Shown here piece by piece: positions 16,362-23,743 of a DNA stretch of 64,000 bases (positions within the stretch are counted from its first letter, which is position 1; the number at the start of each line of letters is the position of its first letter). The notes below the pieces were generated by a model. It saw only the letters and a program-made list of their open reading frames with translations. It was not told the origin of the DNA and did not search any database. A program made the position numbers and the translations under genes. Source of the DNA: Cellulomonas phragmiteti (GTDB taxonomy: Bacteria > Actinomycetota > Actinomycetes > Actinomycetales > Cellulomonadaceae); assembly GCF_016862775.1 (NCBI RefSeq), contig NZ_BONP01000001.1, positions 1-64,000 of the forward strand, given 5' to 3'.

Positions 16362-17111
16362 ATGACCGTGACGTGGACGACCGCGTTCATCGACCTGCCG
16401 GGGCCCGCGCACGCCGCCGGCCGCGCGTTCTGGTGCGCCGTCACCGCCACGACGCCGTCCGAGCCGCGCGGCGACGAGGGGCAGTTCGCGACGCTGCTGC
16501 CCCCGGCGGGGGACGCGTTCCTGCGCGTGCAGCGGCTCGAGGGTCCGCCGCGGATCCACCTCGACCTGCACGTCGACGACGTGACGGTGCAGGCACGTCG
16601 CGCCCGGAGCCTCGGGGCGCGCGTGCTGCTGCACCAGGAGCACGTCGTGCTGGCGTCGCCCGGCGGGTTCGTGCACTGCCTCGTCCCGGACGCCGGCGAG
16701 CAGGTCCGCCCGGACCCGGTGACGGGCCCGCGAGGCGGGACCGCGCAGGTCGACCAGGTGTGCCTCGACGTGCCGCCGGCGCTGCTGCCCCGCGAGGTCG
16801 CGTACTGGACCGCGCTCACCGGCTGGCCGGCGCGCGCCGGGTCGCGCCCGGAGTTCACGGTCCTGGACCGCCCGCCGGGCATGCCGCTGCGCCTCATGCT
16901 GCAGGAGCTCGGTGCGCAGGACGCGCGCACGGCGACCTCGGCGCACCTCGACCTGGCATGCGGCCCCGACGTGGGCGTCGTCGCCGACGAGCACCGCGCA
17001 CGGGGCGCGCGCGTCGTGGACGACGGGCACCCGTGGGTCGTCGTCCGCGACCCCGCGGGGCTGGACTACTGCCTGACGCCCCGGGACCCGTGGACGGGGC
17101 TCGTGGGCTGA
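16362..17111 (+). CDS. Two-domain VOC family protein
   Basis: The 249-residue protein contains two glyoxalase-like halves. The first runs MTVTWTTAFIDLPGPAHAAG to about residue 120 (LVPDAGEQ), the second from about 128 (VDQVCLDVPPALLPREVAYWTALTGW) to the end (PWVVVRDPAGLDYCLTP). The VOC metal ligands are only partly obvious (HLDLHV and HLDLAC). Such proteins range from dioxygenases and resistance proteins to non-catalytic folds, so the substrate is open. Its 3' end overlaps the convergent DoxX-like gene by 46 bases. Confidence 0.75.
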   Translation: MTVTWTTAFIDLPGPAHAAGRAFWCAVTATTPSEPRGDEGQFATLLPPAGDAFLRVQRLEGPPRIHLDLHVDDVTVQARRARSLGARVLLHQEHVVLASPGGFVHCLVPDAGEQVRPDPVTGPRGGTAQVDQVCLDVPPALLPREVAYWTALTGWPARAGSRPEFTVLDRPPGMPLRLMLQELGAQDARTATSAHLDLACGPDVGVVADEHRARGARVVDDGHPWVVVRDPAGLDYCLTPRDPWTGLVG

Positions 17112-17551
17112 GCCCGCGACGCGCGCCACGCGCGCCACGCGCCGGTGGACCAGAGCGCACCCGCCACGAGGACCCCCTGGAACGGCAGCCGGGCCAGCCG
17201 CTTGGCGTCGGTGTCCAGCCCGAACCCGTCGTTGCCCTCCACGTACTGCGCGACGTTGCCCGGGAAGATCGCGACGAAGAAGGCCGCGGCTGCGGCGCCC
17301 ACCCACGGGCGGTACCGCCGGGGCGCGGCGATCAGGGCCGTGCCGAGCGCGACCTCGACGACACCCGAGCCGACGACCACCAGGTCCGCGTCGACGGGCA
17401 CCCACGAGGGCACCTGGGCCTGGAACTCGTCGCGCGCGAACGTCAGGTGGCTGACGCCGGCGAACGCCAGGAAGCCGCCGAGCACCACCCGCCCCAGGGT
17501 GCGCGCGATCCCGTCGCGTCGCGGGTGCGTGCCGTCGACCCCAGTGCTCAC
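17066..17551 (-). CDS. DoxX-like membrane protein
   Basis: The 161-residue protein has four predicted helices (TLGRVVLGGFLAFAGVSHLTF, LVVVGSGVVEVALGTALIAA, YRPWVGAAAAAFFVAIFPGN, GVLVAGALWSTGAW). The HLTF near the end of helix 1 and the FPGNVAQYVEG loop are typical of DoxX/DoxD-like small membrane proteins of unknown function. The GTG start has GAGGAGGA just upstream. It lies 65 bases downstream of the SDR gene on the same strand and is probably cotranscribed. The last 15 codons overlap the convergent VOC gene, which is unusual but keeps a normal frame. Confidence 0.75.
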   Translation of the reverse strand: MSTGVDGTHPRRDGIARTLGRVVLGGFLAFAGVSHLTFARDEFQAQVPSWVPVDADLVVVGSGVVEVALGTALIAAPRRYRPWVGAAAAAFFVAIFPGNVAQYVEGNDGFGLDTDAKRLARLPFQGVLVAGALWSTGAWRAWRASRAQPTSPVHGSRGVRQ

Positions 17552-17616
17552 TGCATCCTCCTCGGCCGGTCCGTGGTCCGAGGCTAGGGCCGTGCGCCGC
17601 GCCGCGCGCGGTGGGC

Positions 17617-18417
17617 TCAGCAGGCGAGGAAGCCCCCGTCGACCGCGACGACGTTGCCGGTCACGTACCGCGCCTCGTCGGAGAACAGCCAGGCCACGGC
17701 GTCGGCGACCTCGCCGGTGGTGCCGGCGCGGCCCATCGGCAGCAGCGGCTCCCACACGTCCGCGCCGTCGGGGTGCAGCCCGGGACCGGCGAACATGCCG
17801 GTGTCGATCGGCCCGGGTGCCACGCCGTTGACGCGGATGCCCTGGTCGGCGAGCTCGACGGCGGCGCACCGCGTCAGGGCGTGGGCCGCCGCCTTCGACG
17901 CGGCGTACGGCGCGAGGCCGCGGAAGACGGTCCGCACCGAGTGGACCGAGAGGTTGTTGACGATCGAGCCGCCGCCGGTCCGTGCCATGTGCCGGACCTC
18001 GGCGCGCATGCACAGCCACAGCGCGCGGGTGTTGACCGCGAACGCCCGGTCGAAGTCGTCGGTGGTCGCGCCCGCGACGGTCCCCGGCCCGGTGACGCCG
18101 GCGTTGTTGAAGGCGTGGTCGAGGCGCCCCCAGATCGACGCCGCCTCGTCGATCGCCGCCTCCAGCGCGTCGTCGTCGCACAGGTCCGCGGTCACCAGGG
18201 CGGCCTGGCCGCCGGACGCCCGGATGCGCTCGACCACGCCCGCGCCTCGCCCGGCGTCGCGGCCCAGGACGACCACGCGCAGGCCGCGCCACGCGAGCTC
18301 GAGGGCCGTGGCCGCCCCGATGCCGGAGGTCGCGCCGGTGATCAGCGCGACGCGGCGCGCGTCCCCGTCCCCGGGGACGTGGGCGTGCGTGGAGACGGTC
18401 GCCGCGGTGCGGTCCAT
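17617..18417 (-). CDS. Short-chain dehydrogenase/reductase
   Basis: The 266-residue cytosolic enzyme has the classical SDR signatures: the cofactor motif TGATSGIG, the NNAG stabilising motif (HAFNNAGVTG), an active-site Ser in NNLSVHS, and YAASK with the catalytic Tyr-X-X-X-Lys, followed by RVNGVAPGPIDTGM. The sequence ends in the YVTGNVVAVDGGF tail of the FabG-like group. The start at 18417 was chosen because a GGGGG tract precedes ATG; a longer frame adds an unlikely Arg-rich leader. The substrate is unknown. Confidence 0.85.
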   Translation of the reverse strand: MDRTAATVSTHAHVPGDGDARRVALITGATSGIGAATALELAWRGLRVVVLGRDAGRGAGVVERIRASGGQAALVTADLCDDDALEAAIDEAASIWGRLDHAFNNAGVTGPGTVAGATTDDFDRAFAVNTRALWLCMRAEVRHMARTGGGSIVNNLSVHSVRTVFRGLAPYAASKAAAHALTRCAAVELADQGIRVNGVAPGPIDTGMFAGPGLHPDGADVWEPLLPMGRAGTTGEVADAVAWLFSDEARYVTGNVVAVDGGFLAC

Positions 18418-18599
18418 CGGTGGTTCCCCCTGGTGCCGTCGATGAGCTGGCTGCGGGCCGGCTCCGTCGGCAGCGCGCGTGCGGGACCGCTCCCGCGCCA
18501 TGGACCCTAGGGGATCGCGCAGGTCGTCCACAACCCGATGCGTCCCGTTCTGCGGTGAAATGCCCCCGGCGGCCTCCGCCGGGCACGGGCGACCCGACG

Positions 18600-18605
18600 T
18601 ACCCT
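18600..18605 (+). promoter_or_regulatory. -10 element TACCCT, leaderless promoter for rlmC
   Basis: TACCCT ends 6 bases before the GTG at 18612. Confidence 0.45.
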
Positions 18606-18611
18606 GGCCGG

Positions 18612-19739
18612 GTGCGCTGCGGGTACTTCGACGCGGGGGTGTGCCGCTCGTGCACGCTCCTCGCCCAGCCGTACGCCGCGCAGGTCGACGCGCAGGCGGC
18701 GCACGTGCGCACGGTGCTCGGCGACCCCGCCGGCGTGCAGTGGCTGCCGACGGTCACCAGCGCGCCGTCCGCGTTCCGCAACAAGGCGAAGATGGTCGTC
18801 GCCGGGACCGTCGACGCGCCGACCCTCGGGATCCTCGACGCGCACGGTCACGGGGTGGACCTGCAGGGCTGCCCGCTGTACCCGGCGGCCCTGAGCGCGT
18901 CGTTCGCGCCGCTCGCGGCGTTCGTCACCCGGGCGCGGCTGGTGCCCTACGACGTGCCCACCCGCCGCGGCGAGCTCAAGCACGTCCTGGTCACCGTGTC
19001 GCCCGACGGTGAGCTCATGGTGCGGTTCGTGCTGCGCAGCACCGAGGCGCTGAGCCGCCTCCGCAAGCACCTACCGTCGCTGCTGGCCGACCTGCCGCGG
19101 CTCGTCGTCGCCTCCGTCAACGTGCAGCCGGCGCACGCCGCGGTCCTGGAGGGCGAGCAGGAGATCACGCTCACGGAGCAGCAGACCCTGCGCATGCGCG
19201 TGAACGACCTCGACCTGCACCTGCGGCCCCGGGGCTTCTTCCAGACCAACACCGAGGTCGCCGCGGCGCTGTACCGACAGGCCGCCGCCTGGGCCGACGA
19301 GGCGCAGGTGGCCTCCGCCTGGGACCTGTACTGCGGCGTCGGCGGCTTCGCGCTGCACCTGGCCCGCCCGGGACGCGCCGTCGTCGGTGTCGAGACGAGC
19401 CCCGAGGCCGTCGCGGGCGCCGAGCAGACCGCGCGCGACGCGGCGCTGCCGGGCACGCGCTTCCTCGCCGGCGACGCGACGGCGTTCGCGCTCGCGGCCG
19501 GCGACGTCCCGGACCTCGTCGTCGTCAACCCTCCGCGGCGTGGCCTGGGGGAGCCGCTGAGCCGGTGGCTCGAGACCAGCGGGGTGCCGCGCGTCCTGTA
19601 CTCGTCGTGCCACGCGGGCTCGCTGGCACGCGACCTCGCCCACATGCCGTCGCTGCGCCCGGTGCGCGCGCAGGTCCTCGACATGTTCCCCCACACGCAC
19701 CACCACGAGGTCCTGACGCTCCTCGAGCGCGCCCCCTGA
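18612..19739 (+). CDS. rlmC: 23S rRNA (uracil-5-)-methyltransferase, RlmC type
   Basis: The 375-residue enzyme methylates C5 of a uridine in 23S rRNA (U747 for RlmC in E. coli) with S-adenosylmethionine. An N-terminal cysteine cluster (MRCGYFDAGVCRSC) for a 4Fe-4S centre replaces the TRAM domain found in RlmD. The SAM-binding motif is WDLYCGVGGFALHLA; the catalytic cysteine motif is YSSCHAGSLARDL, and VNPPRRGLG is the loop preceding it. GTG 18612 gives the family's normal short N-terminus and coincides with a leaderless promoter. The gene is monocistronic. Confidence 0.9.
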   Translation: MRCGYFDAGVCRSCTLLAQPYAAQVDAQAAHVRTVLGDPAGVQWLPTVTSAPSAFRNKAKMVVAGTVDAPTLGILDAHGHGVDLQGCPLYPAALSASFAPLAAFVTRARLVPYDVPTRRGELKHVLVTVSPDGELMVRFVLRSTEALSRLRKHLPSLLADLPRLVVASVNVQPAHAAVLEGEQEITLTEQQTLRMRVNDLDLHLRPRGFFQTNTEVAAALYRQAAAWADEAQVASAWDLYCGVGGFALHLARPGRAVVGVETSPEAVAGAEQTARDAALPGTRFLAGDATAFALAAGDVPDLVVVNPPRRGLGEPLSRWLETSGVPRVLYSSCHAGSLARDLAHMPSLRPVRAQVLDMFPHTHHHEVLTLLERAP

Positions 19740-19760
19740 GCACGGGCGACGCGCCGGCGG

Positions 19761-20795
19761 TCAGCCGAGGGCCTCGGCCAGGAGGCGGAGGGTCTGCTCG
19801 CGGGCCGGGGACGCGTCCGCGGGCGTGCCCCGGGTCGCGCCGGCGACGGGCTGGACCATGATCTCGTCGGTCCCGAGGCGCGCGGCCAGCGCGCGGACCT
19901 GGTCCGCGGCGGAGGCCGGGTCGCCGATCACCCACGACTCCGTGAGGGCCGTCAGCAGGTCGCCCGCCGCTGCGGGCAGGGGAGCGTCCTCGGCGTCCTC
20001 GACCAGCTCCTGCGGCTCCAGCGTCATGCCGGAGCGCAGCCGCCACATCGTGCGGACCTGCGGCAGGGCGAGGCGGTGGGCCTGCTCGGTCGTGGGGGCG
20101 ACGGCGACGTTGGCGACCGCGATCGTGCGGGGCTCCGGCACCGACTCCGACGGCACGAACGTCCGGCGGTACAGCGCGACGGCCTCGTCGGTGCCCCGTC
20201 CGGCGAAGTGGTGGGCGAAGACGTAGGGCAGCCCGAGCCGGCCGGCCAGCTGCGCGGAGTACGTCGAGGACCCCAGCAGCCACAGCTGCGGCGCGGACAC
20301 GGCGCGCGGCGTCGCCCGCAGGGCGTACGACGTCGAGCCGACCCGCACGCTCACGCCCTCGGGACGCACCAGCCCCGCGAGCGTCGCGACGTCGTCGTCG
20401 AAGGTGTCGACGCCGTCGCCCGTCGACCCGCGGCGCAGGAGGTGGCCCGTGACGGGGTCGGAGCCCGGGGCGCGGCCGATGCCCACGTCGACGCGCCCCG
20501 GGTACGCGGCCTCGAGGAGCGCGACCTGCTCGGCGACGACGAGCGGGGAGTGGTTCGGCAGCATCACCCCGCCCGAGCCCACGCGCACCCGGGACGTCGC
20601 GGCCGCGACGAGCGCCATGAGCAGCGGTGCGTTGGTGGCGGCCACCGCCGGCATGTTGTGGTGCTCGGCGACCCAGTAGCGCACCGCGCCGACCTCGTCG
20701 GCGACGCGGGCGAGCGCCAGGGTCGCGGCGACGGCGTCGGCCGTGGTCTGGTCGGAGCGGACGGGGACGAGGTCGAGCACGGAGATCGCGGTCAC
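19761..20795 (-). CDS. Luciferase-like (LLM) flavin-dependent oxidoreductase, MsnO8-type
   Basis: This 344-residue protein has the TIM-barrel pattern of bacterial-luciferase relatives. It starts with ISVLDLVPVRSDQTTADAV, has YWVAEHHNMPAVAATNAP, VRVGSGGVMLPNHSPLVVAEQ and the IGRAPGSDP motif found in the MsnO8/YtoJ group. These enzymes use reduced flavin to oxidise various small molecules; the substrate cannot be read from the sequence. GTG at 20795 is the first reasonable start. Neighbours do not help. Confidence 0.85.
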   Translation of the reverse strand: MTAISVLDLVPVRSDQTTADAVAATLALARVADEVGAVRYWVAEHHNMPAVAATNAPLLMALVAAATSRVRVGSGGVMLPNHSPLVVAEQVALLEAAYPGRVDVGIGRAPGSDPVTGHLLRRGSTGDGVDTFDDDVATLAGLVRPEGVSVRVGSTSYALRATPRAVSAPQLWLLGSSTYSAQLAGRLGLPYVFAHHFAGRGTDEAVALYRRTFVPSESVPEPRTIAVANVAVAPTTEQAHRLALPQVRTMWRLRSGMTLEPQELVEDAEDAPLPAAAGDLLTALTESWVIGDPASAADQVRALAARLGTDEIMVQPVAGATRGTPADASPAREQTLRLLAEALG

Positions 20796-20885
20796 CCCGG
20801 AGGCAACCCCACCGGCGCACGGGCCATTCCGTCGCGCGCACCGGGTGGCGCCGGCGGCTCCTGCTCGGCTGTCGGACCCCGGGCC

Positions 20886-20891
20886 TACCGT
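20886..20891 (+). promoter_or_regulatory. -10 element TACCGT, leaderless promoter
   Basis: TACCGT ends 6 bases before the ATG at 20898 of the hydrolase gene. Confidence 0.5.
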
Positions 20892-20897
20892 GGGGGC

Positions 20898-21653
20898 ATG
20901 AGCGACGAGCCGTCGGTCCCGCGACCGGTCCCGAGCGCGGTCCCGGCTCCGGGCGGGCTCGTCGGTCCGCTGTGGGTCGTGACCCGCGGCGCCGGGCCCC
21001 CGCTCGTGCTGCTGCACGGCAACGGCGAGGACCACCACGTCTTCGACCGGATGGTGCCGACGCTGGGCGTCGGGCGGATGCTCGTCGGGATCGACTCCCG
21101 TGCGCACGGTCGCAGCCCGCGGGGCGAGGGACCGCTGCGCATCGCCACGATGGCGGACGACGTCGCGGTCGTGCTCGGGCTGCTGGGTCTGCCCGCGGCC
21201 GACGTGCTCGGCTTCTCCGACGGGGGGAACGTCGCCCTGGAGCTCGCCCTGCGGCACCCGGGCCGGGTCCGGCGGCTGGTCGTCGTCGGGGCCAACCTGT
21301 TCCCCGAGGGGATGACGGCCGGGACGCTGAGGACGGCGCGGGCCGCGGACGCCGTCATCAGCGCCCTCGCGCGGGTCGTGCCGCCGCTGCGGGTGGCCGC
21401 GGAGCGGGTCGCGCTCATGGTCGACGACCCGTGCCTGGACCCCGCGGACCTGGCGCGCGTCGCGGTCCCGACCCTCGTCGTCGCGGGCGAGCGCGACATC
21501 ATCCGCCCCGCCCACACGCGACTGATCGTCGAGTCGATCCCGGGCGCGCGCGGCGCCGTCGTGGCGGGTGCGGGCCACATGCTGCCGCGTCAGGAGCCGC
21601 ACCGGCTCGCGGCGCTGGTCAGCGAGTTCCTCGCCGATCCCCGCGACGCGTGA
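20898..21653 (+). CDS. Alpha/beta hydrolase
   Basis: The 251-residue protein has an alpha/beta hydrolase core. LVLLHGNGEDHHVFD carries the oxyanion HGNG loop; the nucleophile is the Ser in GFSDGGNVAL. A late acidic residue is in VVAGERDIIRP, and the catalytic His in GAGHMLPRQEP. The first 25 residues are Pro-rich and probably disordered. No membrane or export signal is seen. The substrate is unknown. It is divergent from the LLM gene. Confidence 0.85.
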   Translation: MSDEPSVPRPVPSAVPAPGGLVGPLWVVTRGAGPPLVLLHGNGEDHHVFDRMVPTLGVGRMLVGIDSRAHGRSPRGEGPLRIATMADDVAVVLGLLGLPAADVLGFSDGGNVALELALRHPGRVRRLVVVGANLFPEGMTAGTLRTARAADAVISALARVVPPLRVAAERVALMVDDPCLDPADLARVAVPTLVVAGERDIIRPAHTRLIVESIPGARGAVVAGAGHMLPRQEPHRLAALVSEFLADPRDA

Positions 21654-21727
21654 GCCGTCCGGGCGAACGAGCGGGTTAAACCTGCGGGAATCGGGCGAAA
21701 ACGTGACACAGCGGGCGTCCAGGTCGC

Positions 21728-21733
21728 TACTGT
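21728..21733 (+). promoter_or_regulatory. -10 element TACTGT, leaderless promoter
   Basis: TACTGT ends 7 bases before the ATG at 21741. Confidence 0.45.
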
Positions 21734-21740
21734 GCGCGCC

Positions 21741-22172
21741 ATGTCCACACTCTTCGCGGTCCCGATCACCGACGCCGAGGCCGCCGCCGCAGCGGGCGGT
21801 GCCCTCCTGTTCATGGTCGTCGGCCTCATCGGCTACATCGTCTCGTCGCTCGGCCTCATGGGCGTCTTCAGCAAGGCCGGCAAGCCCGGCTGGGCGGCCT
21901 TCGTCCCGGTCTACAACCTCATCGTCCTGCTCGAGGTCGTGGGCCGGCCGATCTGGTGGCTCGTGCTGTTCCTCGTCCCCGGGGTCAACGTCATCGCGAC
22001 CATCATCGTCATGAACGACCTGTCGAAGTCCTTCGGCCACGAGGCCGGCTTCACCGTGGGCCTCGTCCTGCTGACGGTGGTGTTCCTGTGGATCCTGTGG
22101 CTCGGGTCCAGCACCTACCGCGGCCCGGCCGCCCTCACGCCGAGCGCGCCCGGCGCCGCGTACGCCGGCTGA
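21741..22172 (+). CDS. DUF5684-type small membrane protein
   Basis: The 143-residue protein has four hydrophobic segments (LLFMVVGLIGYIVSSLGLMGVF, AFVPVYNLIVLLEVV, IWWLVLFLVPGVNVIATIIV, TVGLVLLTVVFLWILWL). The AGKPGWAAFVPVYNL turn and the NDLSKSFG loop match the DUF5684 pattern, a family once annotated as signal-peptidase-like. Its role is unknown. The C-terminal tail is Ala/Pro-rich. A strong hairpin lies between it and the convergent NYN gene. Confidence 0.75.
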   Translation: MSTLFAVPITDAEAAAAAGGALLFMVVGLIGYIVSSLGLMGVFSKAGKPGWAAFVPVYNLIVLLEVVGRPIWWLVLFLVPGVNVIATIIVMNDLSKSFGHEAGFTVGLVLLTVVFLWILWLGSSTYRGPAALTPSAPGAAYAG

Positions 22173-22189
22173 CCCGTCCGTCCACCTCC

Positions 22190-22220
22190 GGCCCGGTCGC
22201 CCCGCGGGGGCGACCGGGCC
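22190..22220. terminator. Bidirectional terminator hairpin
   Basis: GGCCCGGTCGCCCC (22190-22203) and GGGGCGACCGGGCC (22207-22220) form a perfect 14-bp stem with a 3-base loop between two convergent genes. Confidence 0.8.
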
Positions 22221-22235
22221 GACCCGTTCCCGGCG

Positions 22236-23687
22236 TCAGGCGGCGACGAGCCCGCCCCCCACCCAGGCGCGGATCGCCGCGGCATCGCCGTTCGTCAGCT
22301 CCATGCGCGCTCCGCGGCACAGGCCGATGACGTTGTCCGCCCACCCGCGCGCGACGAGCTCCGGGGTCGGCTTGCCGTCCAGGGACAGGCCCGTGTAGAG
22401 CACGCCCGAGATGACGAAGTTGATGGTGGACCGCCCGACCTTCGCGCCGGACTGCTGGCACGCCTCGTGCACCCGGCGCGACGTCGCGACCCGGTCGAAC
22501 GGGTGCGCGGCGACGTCCGCCGCGAGCGTCTTGAGCACGACGCGGTACTGCGCCTGGCTCAGGCCCGGCGTGTCGGTCACCGCGATGACCTGACGCTGCA
22601 GCTCGTTGGGGGCGGTGTCCGCCACCGCACCCGGCAGGTCCGCCTCACCGAAGCGCTGCGGGTCCCACACGTGACCCGGCGGGCGCGTGGAGACGTCCAG
22701 GTCCGGCAGCGCGCGGGCGAGCCACGCGGTGAAGCCTCCGGTACCCGCCCACTGCGAGGGCGCGAGCGAGGGGTCCGCGGTCTGCGCGACCTGGGCTGCC
22801 GCCCCCAGCGGCAGGGGGGCGTCCGCGGTCCGGACCGCGCGGCGCACCGCGCGCCGCGCCCGGGCCTCCGCCTCGTCGACGATGCGCTCGGTGACGCGTG
22901 CGCGCGTCGTGCGCGGCGCCGCCGTCGTGGCCTCCTCCGGTGCCTCGGCGGCCGGCTCCGACGGTGCGTCCGACGTCACGGCGGCCGGCGCCGTGCCCGC
23001 CCGGGTCGCCCGCCGCGAGCGTCCCGTCCGCGTCGTCGCCGGAGCCGGCTCGGCCGCGGGCGCGCCCGGAGCGGCGGCAGCGCTCACGACGGCGACCGGC
23101 TCGGGCTCGGGCGCCACGGGCTCGGCGGGCGGGTCGGCCACGAACGTGGAGGCGGTCTGCGTCACCAGGTCGGCCAACGCGTCCGCGCCGATGACGGTGT
23201 CGGCCACCGAGCGGTACGCGGAGGCGGCGGGCGAGGCCGTGATGATGGTCACGCGACGGTCGTCGGCGCGGCACCGCTGGGCGAGCGGGGTGAAGTCGGC
23301 GTCGGCGGAGACGATGACGAACTCGTCGTAGCGGGTCGTGGCGGCCAGCGCGTCGACCGCGTCGAGCACGAGGTTGATGTCGGCGCTGGACTTGCCCTGC
23401 TGCGTGAGGGACGGGCAGTCGACGACGGTGAAGCCCGCGCGCGTGAAGTTGGGGCGGAACCTCGAGTACACCGACGGGTTGAGGTAGCAGGCGCGGACCA
23501 GGAACCGGCGCGTGAGGTCCCCGTCGACGTCGGAGCCCTGACCCAGCTCCGAGAGCCAGTGGGCGGGGTCGGTCGCGAACGCCTCCGCCGCCTGCGGGTC
23601 GAGCCGCGCGAGGCCGATGTAGACGTTGTCGAAGTCGACGAACAGCGCGGAACGCAGCCGGCGGGTGGGCTCGGGGGTGATGGTCAC
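22236..23687 (-). CDS. NYN-domain ribonuclease-like protein with a LOTUS/OST-HTH domain
   Basis: The 483-residue protein starts with a PIN-like NYN domain (about 10-165) whose acidic motifs are visible: ALFVDFDNVYIGL, SSADINLVLDAVDAL and EFVIVSADADFTPL. A long Ala/Pro/Thr-rich linker follows (about 165-270). A LOTUS-type helical domain begins near LAPSQWAGTGGFTAWLARALP with DVSTRPPGHVWDPQRF, and a further helical region (LQRQVIAVTDTPGLSQAQYRVV) ends the protein. NYN domains are metal-dependent RNases and LOTUS domains bind RNA, so a regulated RNA-processing role is likely. The start at 23687 follows a G-rich ribosome site. Confidence 0.8.
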   Translation of the reverse strand: MTITPEPTRRLRSALFVDFDNVYIGLARLDPQAAEAFATDPAHWLSELGQGSDVDGDLTRRFLVRACYLNPSVYSRFRPNFTRAGFTVVDCPSLTQQGKSSADINLVLDAVDALAATTRYDEFVIVSADADFTPLAQRCRADDRRVTIITASPAASAYRSVADTVIGADALADLVTQTASTFVADPPAEPVAPEPEPVAVVSAAAAPGAPAAEPAPATTRTGRSRRATRAGTAPAAVTSDAPSEPAAEAPEEATTAAPRTTRARVTERIVDEAEARARRAVRRAVRTADAPLPLGAAAQVAQTADPSLAPSQWAGTGGFTAWLARALPDLDVSTRPPGHVWDPQRFGEADLPGAVADTAPNELQRQVIAVTDTPGLSQAQYRVVLKTLAADVAAHPFDRVATSRRVHEACQQSGAKVGRSTINFVISGVLYTGLSLDGKPTPELVARGWADNVIGLCRGARMELTNGDAAAIRAWVGGGLVAA

Positions 23688-23724
23688 CCCCCCATCCTGC
23701 CGTGCCCGCACCGCCGTGCGTCGG

Positions 23725-23730
23725 TAGCCT
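23725..23730 (+). promoter_or_regulatory. -10 element TAGCCT for the thrE-like gene
   Basis: TAGCCT would place the transcription start near 23737, a few bases before the GTG at 23744, which supports that start over the GTG at 23816. Confidence 0.35.
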
Positions 23731-23743
23731 GCCCCCGAGGTGG

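Noticed and set aside
17100-17145. Short GCGCCAC tandem repeats at the end of the two-domain VOC gene
   Set aside because: Only about three copies of a simple unit inside overlapping coding sequence; better explained by Ala/Arg codons.
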